Source of the DNA: Combretum micranthum
Lineage: Eukaryota > Streptophyta > Magnoliopsida > Myrtales > Combretaceae
NCBI GenBank assembly: GCA_024138025.1
Contig: JAMXBD010000426.1
Location: forward strand, 682,001 to 746,000
DNA: 64,000 nucleotides
Direction: 5' to 3'
Each line of letters opens with the position of its first letter. Position 1 is the first letter of the stretch. Shown piece by piece: positions 26,100-37,330 of this stretch. Position numbers and translations under genes: made by a program. Below the pieces are notes generated by a model. It made no database searches and was not told where the DNA came from. It was given only the letters and a program-made list of their open reading frames with translations.

Positions 26100-27670
26100 A
26101 TTCACATTCTAATCATGAGGAGTAGATTGTTCTACATCTTGATTGAACAAAGGATTAATGTAGGTATCCACCACTGAAGGAAAGGAGGTGCGGCTCCTCT
26201 TTTTGCTTCCATTTGGTGGTTCCTTATCTTGAAACACTGTCAAACTTAGTCTACAAAAGTTCTCTAAAGTTTAAGTAGATTTGACATTTAGGTTAGAAGA
26301 TTTAGGCCACACATTAGTAACATCCGTGAAAGGCTCTAAACAAACAAAAGCAGGGGGTTCTATTTGAAGTGAGAAATTATTTTGGGCCAACATCCTACTC
26401 TTGGCCAGTTTAAGGGCTTGAGTCAATCTTTGGGTTTAGGTTAGAGAAGATTCTCGAATTTCAACATGTTGTTTTCTAGATGGGCCGACCTTGGCTTTCC
26501 CTTTATCATTTTTCTTATCAACATTCAAATTACAAGACTCGCTTGCATACATAGTGGGAGTTTCCTTGTTGGTCACACACTTAACTGCACTATTTTCCCC
26601 TACATTGTTACTATCAGCAACTTCCAAATTTGTCAATATCCGTGTGTTGAACCTCCCTAATCAACTCCTTGATTTTTTTGGTGCTATTCCCTTATTATTT
26701 GCAATATCCTTTTTTGAATTCCTCCTATTCTGCCAATGGGCAATCATCCAAGGGTCGGAATTTCCATCACCTCCAGACTCCAATGAAGCTATAAGATTTC
26801 TAGCCATTATCCTTATGATTATGTGTACTCGGCTCATCTGGTTTCTTATTTGGGCAAACAATAAAATTGTGTCCTACTATAGCACAACAAAAACATAATG
26901 AAAGGAGTCCATCACACTCAATTCTCTGCCATGTACCATCTAATTCAAATTTTGGAAGAAGCAGCTTTGAAATATCCAGTTCTACTGCAACTTTGGCAAA
27001 TCTTCCATGTTAAACTATTCTTGTATTATAATCAATACATAATGTCTTGCCCACGATATCACCAATCCTCTGTAGAACTACCTCATGATAATATTGTAAA
27101 GGCATGTCCGGGAATCTAATCCACACAGAGACGATCTCCATAGAAGCACAAAAAAGTGGATATGACATCTAAACTAACAAACAATGACTTATAATAATCC
27201 ATGGTCCTTCTGATCGTGCTTGCATAACATCATCCTCATTAGTCATTTGCACCATATAGAACTCATTATCCAAGTCAATTACTCTATAATCGCCTGCTAG
27301 ATTCCAAAGTTCTTAGATCTTCTTACAGAGTAACCTTATATCCAATGGATATACCACGAGTTTGACTATCATGGCTTGATTCTATGGCATCTCAATTAGT
27401 GTATGAAGGCGTTTAGAAATTTTCACTGAGGGTTCATACTCATCATATGCGATATAGATATCATCATCAAGAATTTTAATGTCATGTTATAAATTATGCA
27501 ATGAATCCTTTGTTAGTCTATCCTAACAAGATTGAATTCATTTGATCTTTCCTATTGATTTTCATTCATATCCATTTCTACGTCCTTCGCATTAGTATTC
27601 GGGGATCCCATCTCCTTATCTTGTATTTGACCTTTCTTGCTTTGCCAATGACATTCCATTTCCAGCAAGG
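26100..27670 (-). pseudogene. LINE 1 ORF1 (DUF4283 gag-like protein)
   Basis: ORF1 of plant LINEs encodes a nucleic-acid-binding protein that packages the LINE RNA. Here the region about 27430-26930 shows the DUF4283 pattern (LWNLAGDYRVIDLDNEFYMV, then EGPWII and WIRFPDMPLQYYH). After it comes a CCHC-like knuckle, C-F-C-C...GHNFIVCP (about 26890-26845). The 3' part is hydrophilic and low in conservation, as usual. Several stops break the frame. It lies directly upstream of ORF2 on the same strand, the normal bicistronic LINE order. Confidence 0.75.
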
Positions 27671-27689
27671 GTTAGACCGGCCTTTGACT

Positions 27690-30122
27690 GATAATCAACC
27701 AAATTTTACATGTTCTATTTGATGAAAGTTTTACTTATTTATAAGACTGCCTTTAGGACAACATAGGATTTCTATGAAGGGTTTAGGAGTTTACTTTTAT
27801 TAGCTTGCCCGCTTTAACGAGCACCCTCTAAGATTATTCTTCATATTACTTATGGATTATAATTTTGCTTCTATCAATCGTATGCGTTAATTGTGATGAA
27901 CTTGTTATTAGAACTCAGTGTATAATCTCTATTCAACAACGTGCAATTAGGTTGGTGATTGTGGATTATTTTACTCGTTATTCTAATTATAACTTAGTTT
28001 TATTTTTGTACTATTACATAATATCTAAAATAAATTGATTACATTTATATCTTTTCATTTCTGTCAATATACATAAAACAGTAAAAGTTTTCCCTCATTT
28101 TCCATTTGGTTCTCGTGTGGTTCTTATTCAGCTCAACGTGCCTGTTCAAGTTCAACTATTTGTAAAAACAATAGAAGTATTGTTTGATTTAAGACGCAAT
28201 TAGATTTTTGGAAAATTTTATGATTTGTCATTAATTTTGGTGATACTGGTCCCATTATTATCTAATGACTTACATCATACTCAATCATGATCGAATTAGT
28301 AAAATATTTAATATTTTAATTACTATATTTATTTTAATGATTAGATAGTTATTATACGGTCTTATGGATGAGAATAAAAACTACTTAAATTTTTGTATAC
28401 GCAACGAGAACCAATTTTTCCTTCGGTAAAAACCAAACGTCTTTACATGATGTTGATCGAAGAACGCGGAGAACCAATTTTAGTAACATGTAACTTGCAA
28501 GCAAAGAACGAAATTCAGCTTTATGCCATTTTTTTATTTCAAGAGCGCAGAATTTAGAAACCTTCCTACAAATGACTGAACGCAATCTTCTATGGTTTAC
28601 CAAATAAATTGACATATCAAGGTTGTCATGAAGTAAACCTCGATTATATCCACTCTATATATACTTTAACATGAGAAAAAAATTCCAAAGTTTGATAGGA
28701 CTGACATTATAGGATTGAGACGATATAAGGTAGTTGAAAACTTCCATAATTCCATTTATAATAATAATATCAAATCAATCATAAACTATTTTATATAAAA
28801 AAATTAAAAATTTATATATAATTAAAATAGATATGAGTCGTTCAATTATAATGGAAAGTGATATTTAAGAAAAAAAGATAGCATAGTTATAAAAAATTGT
28901 AATTTTACACATACAATTTTACGTGTTTATAATTTTGAGGGTCTTTCGTATTGACCTATGGATAAAATCATTTTTTTTGTATTATTTTATGATTTTAACC
29001 GATCTATACATAAACTTAATATAATATTACATTTTTAACTAAATTTATCATTCGACCTATTTGAGTTAAATGGGCTAAAATATAAAAAAAAAAAACAACT
29101 TTGTTCTTACAAACTCATCAACTACTGGAACGCTACATTTTTTTTATTGCATCTCTTTATTTTCACACACTTTCTCTATCCCCTAACTCCATGTACTACA
29201 TCATAGCTATAAAGTATACAAAAAAACTTATTTATTTCATTTATATAATTAAGAATTTAAGACAAGTTGAAAATTTTGATTCTATATTATATTATCAATT
29301 AAGAGTTACTATAAAAAAGGAGAATCTACTTTTTTTTTTTTTACATTCATTATGTATTTCAAGTCTTTTTTATGACTTTTTTTAAGAATATCTATAGTTT
29401 TTTTAAGTTATTTTGCATGAATTGTACACATTTACGTTTCTACGTTTCAATTCTACGTTATGATTTTACAGACCCTCTCATAACTTTACATAAAATTGTG
29501 AGTTTAAAGATCTGAATTTAGAATTTCCCTAGAGTGTCTTATGTAAATAAGTTATTTTATATCTTCTTCTATTGTTATGGGATTAAAAAAAATGAATTCT
29601 AATATGATATCAAAATTTATAACTTATAGAATATTTTATGAAACTTGTAAGTTTTTCCTTTCTTTTTCTCTACCTTTTTAAGTTGTAATATTATAAGTCG
29701 TTTATGTGTAATGATGATAATTGAATTGTTTATCCATATGCTTTCAATAGTAAAATATAGAAAATATAAATATGAAGGTTTTTAATAAAAAGAACAAATT
29801 ATAACATATACATACCAAAGTACCTTCTCAATTAAGGGGCTTAAATAGATCTTTATTATATAATTAAAATTTGGTCTTATGCAACAAATTATAAATTAGG
29901 TAATGTTAGTAGAATTTTCAATTATCTATAATGTTAAAGCAAATGAGGGGGATTGTTTTTTCTTAAAGCCTAAATTTCCCTATAATATATTGGTCTTTAC
30001 ATAATTTAACATTTATAATTTTATAATTTTGGCCTTTATTATTTTTCCTTGGTTATACTATCAGTTATCTTCATTCATTCACACCATGTCACCTTACACT
30101 TAAAATGGCTAAATTTTATATA
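27690..30122. other. AT-rich intergenic DNA
   Basis: No supported gene. The 5' end of LINE 1 lies somewhere near its left edge. Imperfect inverted blocks at about 28915-28955 and 29465-29505 (CAATTTTACGTG..GAGGGTCT and AGACCCTCTC..ACATAAAATTG) may be the ends of an old 0.6-kb element. Short frames at 28385-28615 and 29101-29385 look like chance. Confidence 0.45.
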
Positions 30123-30130
30123 GCATCTTT

Positions 30131-30977
30131 GAGGAATGAATACTTTTTTATTCCTTAAAGTTTCACAATTTTTTTATATAAGTTCTAAATCTTTTATTTT
30201 TTTATATTTAAGTCTTCAACGTATACAAAAATTTACAAACGAGAATTTTTTTTAATGTCGTCAAATTTTCTGTTAGTTGGTACTCCATGTGAGAACGTAA
30301 TTGGCAAAAAAATATATAAATAAATGTAATAATAGTAACTAAAAACAATCACGCGATACTTTTCAGCTCAGCACTTAATGATGTCGGAAAATGAGTGCTT
30401 AAATCTTGACGATGATTGGCATAAAGAACGAGAAAAAAAAAAAAAAAAAAAACCCTTAAAGATGAAAACTTTGATCTGCTAATAATGGTAGTAAATGAAG
30501 CCAAAATAGCGAAAATCAAGGCACCCCATTTACAAAAACTGTATGCTTGGGAGACCATTTTGATGATAAAAAGAGAGAGGACTTTGGAAAGAAAAGATGG
30601 GCTTTGAAGGAAGTTTAATCCCATTTCGAAATCGCTTATTCTGTTAATCACAAGGAGCTTCGTCTGTGTGTCGTCCATGGTGTGATTGAAAATTAAGATT
30701 TGAGTACCAATTTTCCGACATCATTGATGGTGAGCTGAAAAATGTCACTTGTTGTTGTTGTCGTTTTTTTTTTTTTTTTACTGTTATTATATTTTATTAT
30801 TTATGTATTTTATTTGTTTTGTCAATCATGTTGTGGCTCATAATATTGAGTAACGGAAATTTGACTGCATTAAAAAAATGTATATATTTGTAAACTTTTG
30901 TAAAGTTGAGGATTTAAATAGAAAAAAATAAAAAGTTTAAGATTATAAAACGTTAGAACTAAAAACTTCTTTATCCG
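30131..30977. mobile_element. Mutator-like element with ~290-bp TIRs, Pack-MULE candidate
   Basis: The left arm (30131 to about 30415) and right arm (about 30690-30977) are long imperfect inverted copies of each other, including the inner block CAGCTCAGCACTTAATGATG versus CAGCTCACCATCAATGATG and the shared ATGATGTCGGAAAAT. The flanks carry GCATCTTT (30123-30130 and 30978-30985), extendable to 9 bp with one mismatch, as expected for Mutator-like elements. The unique centre of about 275 bp is not transposase; it holds an open minus-strand frame. Confidence 0.8.
30349..30678 (-). CDS. Hypothetical small membrane protein frame inside the MULE (captured exon?)
   Basis: A 109-residue frame. Residues 1-75, encoded in the unique centre of the element, have ordinary protein composition (MDDTQTKLLVIN...FEMGLNFLQSPSFL) and a likely membrane segment (WGALIFAILASFTTII). 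Residues 78-109 come from a T tract and the left terminal repeat, giving a run of Phe, so the natural protein would differ or be spliced there. I do not recognise the family. The position between inverted repeats fits a gene fragment carried by a Pack-MULE. Expression is unknown. Confidence 0.4.
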   Translation of the reverse strand: MDDTQTKLLVINRISDFEMGLNFLQSPSFLSKVLSLFIIKMVSQAYSFCKWGALIFAILASFTTIISRSKFSSLRVFFFFFFLVLYANHRQDLSTHFPTSLSAELKSIA

Positions 30978-31333
30978 GCATCTTTTATATGTATGTCGGT
31001 TATTATCATATTTACGTTGTCCTTATTATTCTTTGCAATAACATTTATTTCCATTTGCATCAAATTTAGTATTTTATTGTTTATAAAATACTTATAAATT
31101 TTTGAATTAAATTATATTGAATCATTGGGTCCCTCCTTGGTCATTTTAGATGATCGAGAAGGGACTCAATGAGTCCATGATCCGAGCATAAGTCACGTGG
31201 CAGGATATATGAATGCATCGGGTCCACAATGACTTTTTGGCAATACAGAACTTCAAAGACAAATTAAAACATTAAAAGGTTAAAACATAAAATTGAATTA
31301 TTGTGAAATTTTAAAGTATATTGTAAACATATC

Positions 31334-32990
31334 GTGGTTAATTTCACTTCAAGTGTCTAAACTTTTTCAATTCTAATAGAAATATACTTAAACAAAATTT
31401 TATTATAAAAAAAATATATCTAAACTTTTTCAATATTTTACTTACGATACCTCAGTTGAATTTTGTTCATTTTTTCGTCAATTCACTAAAGTGACAGTAA
31501 CTTAATTAAAATATTATTTTTGGCCACATAAGAAATTTTCAAAATGTTTTTTATTATTTTTACTTTTGTCCACTCTCTCTCTCTCTTCCTCTGCTTTTCC
31601 TTTTTATCCTCATATTCTTCTTCTTAAGAATGGAACCACTGCAACCTTCTCCTTCAACCACCATCGCCACCACAACCAACACTAATCCCTTCATCAATAC
31701 CATCCACTTCCCTCTTCGGCGGCGATTATATCCACCACCACTTTTTTTTTCCCATAACCTTAATTGATAAAAATATTTGTCCACAATAGCTTGTTTAAAT
31801 GAAATGCCCTGGAGAACCATAACCTCCCAAAAATGCATCCTTTACTCAAGTTTCAAGCTCCCTCTCCATTCCCCTTCATTCAAATTCCATCATCTCTAAA
31901 CCCTAACCTTAAATTTCTCGTCTCACTTCTCCACCTTATCCACTCTCGACCACCCCCAATTACTAATCCTAAACCTTAATTCCACACCTAGACGGATTAT
32001 GACGCTCTCTATGAACATCTCCACTTCCACAACAGAGCCCATCATGATTTCTAATTCGAATGAAGTGAAAACCAAGGACTTTGGAGGATTGGATGACCAA
32101 AACTTAGTTATGGTATTGTTTTACATGTTTGCAGACTTCTCTGACCATGTCAATCTCCGTAAGAGGTTGCGATGTGATGAGAGTGAGTAGGTGGAGATGG
32201 TGACTTGGCGAGTGTGTGGTGGTGGTGACTCTGTGGGCGTACTGATAAGTGACGAAAATGGAGATCCTAGGTTTGGGTTCTGTTATAGCTTGGTCATGGA
32301 TGACGAACTAAGTTAGTGATTCAAAACTCGGACATGGGCCAAGCTTAGTGGATCGAGTGGATAAGAGTTATGCTTGTTCAAATGAGTTCGTCTGGTTTAG
32401 TATGTTGGAGTGGTGATGGATTTGTGGAGTTTGGCTTAGGTTACGGTGTCTATTGACAGTGACTGGGGTTGACAGTGATGGATGTAAGTGGTAGTGAAAG
32501 TGGATTTAGGGGATAGTAGAGGTTTTAAATGAGTAGGTGATTGTTGGTGGAGCTGCAACAGTTTAGTTGAGCGATTAAGTAGGGAGTGGTTGCGAGTAGC
32601 AAGCCTAGTGGTTTATAGGTTTAGGTTTAGTTTTGGTCAGGTTTGGACCTATGATTTATTGGGTGGTGATGTGGTGGTTTAGGTTGAGAGGTAGTGTTGT
32701 TAGTGGGTATAAGTGGTGAAGCACGGCTGGGGAGGGGGGCGGCGGCGGGGGTTGGGGAAGAAGGACAAAAAATAACAAACTAAGAAAAAAAATTCTTACG
32801 TGGACAAAAAGATATTTTAATCGAGTTAACTGCCACATCAGTGAATTGATAGAAGAATAGACGGAATACGTCCTGAGATATTGTGAGTGAAATATTGAAG
32901 AAGTTTAAGTATTTTCTTGTAGCGAAATTTTGTTTAGATATATTTCTGTTAGAACAAAAAATGTTTAGGTATTGTAAGTGAAATTAATCC
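31334..32990. mobile_element. Mutator-like element with ~200-bp TIRs and perfect 9-bp TSD
   Basis: The ends read GTGGTTAATTTCACTTCAAG and, from the right, GGATTAATTTCACTTACAAT. Inverted similarity runs on for about 200 bp through AAACAAAATTTT and TTCACT. Identical 9-bp duplications AAACATATC flank it (31325-31333 and 32991-32999), diagnostic of Mutator-like elements. No transposase is seen. The interior holds a CT-rich block (31570-31740), a stretch with codon-like composition (31860-32190) and a GGTGGT-rich stretch (32190-32760), so it may be a second gene-carrying element. Confidence 0.85.
31999..32190 (+). CDS. Short open frame inside the MULE, unassigned
   Basis: 63 residues (MTLSMNISTSTTEPIMISNS...) of balanced composition, ending LRKRLRCDESE. 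It lies in the non-repetitive centre of the element. It could be part of a captured host gene or chance; no domain recognised. Confidence 0.2.
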   Translation: MTLSMNISTSTTEPIMISNSNEVKTKDFGGLDDQNLVMVLFYMFADFSDHVNLRKRLRCDESE

Positions 32991-32999
32991 AAACATATC

Positions 33000-35900
33000 C
33001 TTGTATTTACTTTTATATGTGATGAACTATTTATCTTAAAAACTGAACATTTAGATCCTACCTCAAATCCTTAAAATAATGTATTTAGACTTATTTACAC
33101 TTGATTTTAGGAGTTTTTTTTTATTTATTACTCTTTCAAAGATTTACCTAGAAATAAAATAGTAAATTAAGTTCCAAAAGCACAACTTTAAAGACTAAGC
33201 TCACATAAGACAATCACAACTTGTTCACTTAGCTGAATGAATAAAACCGTAATGGAATTCTTATTATGGAGGAATGGAATAAATGGAATAGAGCTGTAAT
33301 AGTATTTTTTTATTAATTTTTTATTTAAACGGTGGTATTTTGAAAAGAAGACAGTCTCAGTATTGAATTATTATTTATAGGTTTGAATAAAGAATGACTA
33401 TTCAATGGATTATGTAATAGAGATTCATTATGGAATCGCTATTCAGTGAACCAAATATCGTAATAGCTATTCATAAAGAATAAAGCTATAATGAAATGCA
33501 ATTACAACAAAGTGAATGAGCAATTAGTTTGGAAGGAGTATTTACAATAGAAAATTCTATCATTATGTTTTTTAATGAAATTGGTCCTGCTATTTATTTA
33601 ACGGCTCTTGTATCCATTCATGGTCACACCAATGAAAATACTTAATATATCATTTGTTATATTTATTTTAGTGATCAGATTACATGATTAACTAAATAGT
33701 CCCATCAAAGATATCATGAAATTTCTCATTTACAATATACCAGTGAGGAAGGTGTTTACAATATACCTCAAATTGAATTACTTTCATGAATTAGGAGACA
33801 ATTTTTCAATATAAGAATTAAATATTCATATATGTCAATTGGAATTTAATGGAATGGAATAATATAACATCCATGGAATGAAATGGAATTTATATTCATT
33901 GTATTTATCAAAACAACCCTTATTGTGTAATAGAACAAAATGTAATTAAACTAGATATAATTAATAAGAGTCAATGAGTTTTCAAAGTGGAATCAAATGT
34001 CTACAGAGTGATTAATTCTAAGAATTGTGATTTTGGTCTGTAGAAGTTTTTCCACATATATAAAAATATAAATAAAATTCATGATAGCCAAAAATTCCTC
34101 TTGGGCAATTTTTTTAACAAGATTGATTCCATAAGTTATTCAAGGGTTTAAATTTAAATCCAATCATAATTGTATCATTGAAATAGTTAATATATCAACT
34201 AATATTGTTAAATCAAAACCGGATCAGCTCGTTTCAATTGGAACTAGCCATGATAGTGAGTTGGTCCATGCATTTAACCTAGAATGATATTGACCCGAAT
34301 TGATCTGGTTGGCTTGTGCAATTGGACCAAACCTGGTTAACCCAGCATAATTTAAGGGTTAAGGTGCAATTAAAAAAAATGACTCTTGCGTTAAATTTTT
34401 CCTTTATTTTATTAAAAATATTGAATACAAAAAAATTAATATAATAAAAATGCATACTTGAGTTAATTGTTGATATAGTTACCTTGCTTGAAAACATAGT
34501 AATTATATCTTCAAAAGTTATATACTTATAAATATTTTTTCTCTTTTGAAGATATATGTCTTTGATTGATTTAATAGTTAATTAATAGATTTAATCCAAA
34601 TATGAATTTAATTAAGTGACATGATATATATTTTTCTTTCATAATTAAACTCTGTTTTATATTTTTACTTTTTATTGACTACGGTTCGACTTTCGATGGA
34701 ACCCAATTTGACCACTCGATCTCTAAGCTCTTAGGACACCTAGTTCTAACCCTATATCCTAAAATTATTATAATATTTGGATGGTTTGCTAGACGATTTA
34801 TTCATAATATCGTTTTTATCATGTGGGAGCGACTTTTGATATTCATTTTATTTTTATTTTTTCCATATATCATCATCATCATCCAATATTGCTTAGTATC
34901 ATAGTGTAGATGGGGTGCAGTAAATACAAATTCTTTTGCAATAATCTTATAAAAAATAGGTTAAAAATACATTATTTATATTAAATTTTGACGATGTCAC
35001 CATAAACCGATAATATGGAATCGGTGGAGTGGACCCATCCAACCTACCTCAAAATTGGCTAGGTACAGAGTACGGACTGGTCTCGATTATTACACGTCCC
35101 AAAATCTGACCTGCCGGTTCTTTATAGATCGGGTAGAACCCACCTTCGTCAGATAAACATCTTAAATTTTGTTCGATGATACAAGGTTGGACAAATTCAT
35201 GTTGTTCCAATTGATTTGATCAGTATTTTTAGATCTAAGTGTACTCGTTCACTTCAATTCAATTGAATCTAATTTGGTCTTAAAAATAGTTTGATTGAAT
35301 CACGGTTCAAATACTTAAACCGCGTGGGAACTCAATTTTTAACTCTATAGGCTATGATTTTATTATATGCATATGCCAACTATGGTTAGCTTAATCGAGT
35401 AAGGGCAAATATTGACTTGTCATAACGGTAAAGTTCAATTTCCATTAATATCAAAACTTTATTAGTAGGTCGCTATTCCCACTGATAAAAAGATATGATA
35501 TCTTAGAATTGACTATTTTGCAAAATTGAAATGTGGTACTCAGCTCCTTGAGATGATGACAGGACTCTTAAGCATATAGGTCTGTTTGGATTGTCAGTTT
35601 TTAATCTATATCGGATCTATATTGGTTTAGTTTAATCAGTTTATGAGTAAAATTATCGGTTTTTCATTAACATCATACCAGCATCGATTCACTATCTATT
35701 TAACATCAAAATGATACAAAAACAATATCAGAACAACGAACTAAACAATCCATAAACTGTAGAAGGATCCCTCACAACAGCGCATGCAGCCATGCAATAA
35801 TATCTTAGAAAGGAGCTGACCACATCATAGTTCGATTTGAAGAAGCAATCATCTTTGGGAAGTCACACGTACCCAGGACAATTCAATATATAAAACACAA

Positions 35901-36487
35901 AAATATATATTCGTGGATATAATAGATATTGTAGTCTAACGCCGGCATCATGTCATCTTGACTTGATGACTAATGTGAACAGGACACGATACCTTTTTAA
36001 GTGTGAACTCGTCTAAAGCAATCTGGAAAACGTAGCTAGACGCCCAGGAAAACTAAACCGTAAGATTAGAGATGACGTTGCCAAAATTTCGTTCAGTTTT
36101 TTTTTTTTTTATGTACTTCATAGGAAGTCACATATTAAAAAAAAAAAATAAAAATTCTAACTGGCCTTCAAAATATGTGGCGCAAACTATGATTCCTTTG
36201 GTCAAGGATGTGACTAGAGATGAGATCTTAAATTGTACCTCGTGCCTAACAATTACTTGCGTACCAATGTAAATCAAAAATTGACTTTATCTAAAATGGT
36301 CGTCATTTTTTCTCTTTCCACTTTTGATTTAAGAAAGTGTGTATGCAATGAATCAAGACGTCGATTTAAATTGCTTGAAAGGGTGCAGGAGGATCTTAAC
36401 GGAAAACTGGAAAAAGAGATAATAAGACTCTCTCTCTCTCTCATATAAGTCTTTTAGATAATTTCTTAAGAAAAGCGGTAATTTACT
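33000..36487. other. Intergenic DNA with MITE-like debris
   Basis: No supported gene. About 33215-33545 is rich in AATGGAATAG / CTATTC motifs that pair internally, like worn Harbinger-type MITEs. About 34980-35330 has GGGT/ACCC-type composition resembling decayed hAT ends. The frames at 36072-36448 overlap each other and look like chance. Confidence 0.4.
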
Positions 36488-36609
36488 ATATCTGTAATAT
36501 AAAATAAATTAAATCATAATGAAAAGTAAAAAATATACTTCCATCAATTAGTAATAGATGCAATTTAGTTACTCCAAATTATTGAATATAATAAAAACCT
36601 CTCCTAAAG

Positions 36610-36631
36610 ATATATATATATATATATATAT
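36610..36631. repeat. (AT)n microsatellite in LTR F
   Basis: Eleven TA dinucleotides. Confidence 0.85.
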
Positions 36632-37144
36632 TTCTACAATAATTACACATCCTCTACTCTAGAACTTCTTTGTTGCTAGCATCTCCACTAAAGACTCAAA
36701 CCCTAGAACTCCCTTTATTTGGTATCTCTTTTAAAGGAACAATGCAAGTTAGGAGATTTTTTAATAATCTAGAGAGGCCATCTTCTCTAAATTGTATTGT
36801 CGGTATTAAAGGTGTTCGTGCATTCAGAAGAAAGATCCAAAAACTCTAAGCTTTCTTGTTGGTTGTTTTGATCTTTAATTTTGATGGAGGGAGAGAATAG
36901 GAGATGATTTCTAGGTATATTTGATTTGAGTAGTAATTATATGTTGTTAATTATGATTTTGGAGTTTTATCTGTTTAAGAACCAAGGAAAACATGTTTTA
37001 GAAATTAATTTCAAGAATATTGATTGAAAAATAATTAGATGTTGTTAAAATTTGATTTTGGGAGTTTTTATCTGGATAGTAATCAATAAGATAATTTTTT
37101 TTGGAAAAATTTCATGTTTTGGAAGCGTAGGAAATACGTGCAGG

Positions 37145-37330
37145 GGGTCACTGCCATGACACGGGCCGTGATCTCCTCAGGTGCAAAATATTTTAGCCAT
37201 CCCTAACTATATCACAGCCATGACAGAGGTTGTGATGATCGTCACGCCCCTCATCATGGGCGTGACAGGAAATGTGATGTTGTGTTTTCATCTCCCAAGC
37301 TAATAATTCCTCCATCACAGGCGTGACCAA
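37145..37330. repeat. Dispersed GTGAC/GTCAC motif cluster in LTR F
   Basis: Four related short blocks in 185 bp: GCCATGACACGGGCCGTGAT, GCCATGACAGAGGTTGTGAT, CATCATGGGCGTGACAGG and CCATCACAGGCGTGACC. They are partly palindromic and GC-richer than the surroundings. Confidence 0.5.

Larger units (their letters stand above)
13928..27680 (-). mobile_element. LINE 1, nearly full length, split by three insertions
   Basis: A non-LTR retrotransposon on the minus strand. Its own sequence lies at about 27680-23594, 19172-17584, 16799-16753 and 14016-13928, adding to roughly 5.8 kb. It has ORF1 (DUF4283 and zinc knuckle) and ORF2 (APE endonuclease, reverse transcriptase, zf-RVT, RNase H). The 3' end is a run of 18 A (T at 13928-13945), preceded by CTTAAGGCCTTGTACTTAC. 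The gaps are exactly filled by solo LTR B, a hAT element and solo LTR D, each with its own target duplication, so removing them rejoins the LINE. The 5' end and the LINE's own target duplication were not located. Both ORFs carry many stops. Confidence 0.85.

Noticed and set aside
26466..26898. Plus-strand frames of 64 and 135 codons
   Set aside because: Antisense shadows of LINE 1 ORF1, which matches DUF4283 and a zinc knuckle on the other strand.
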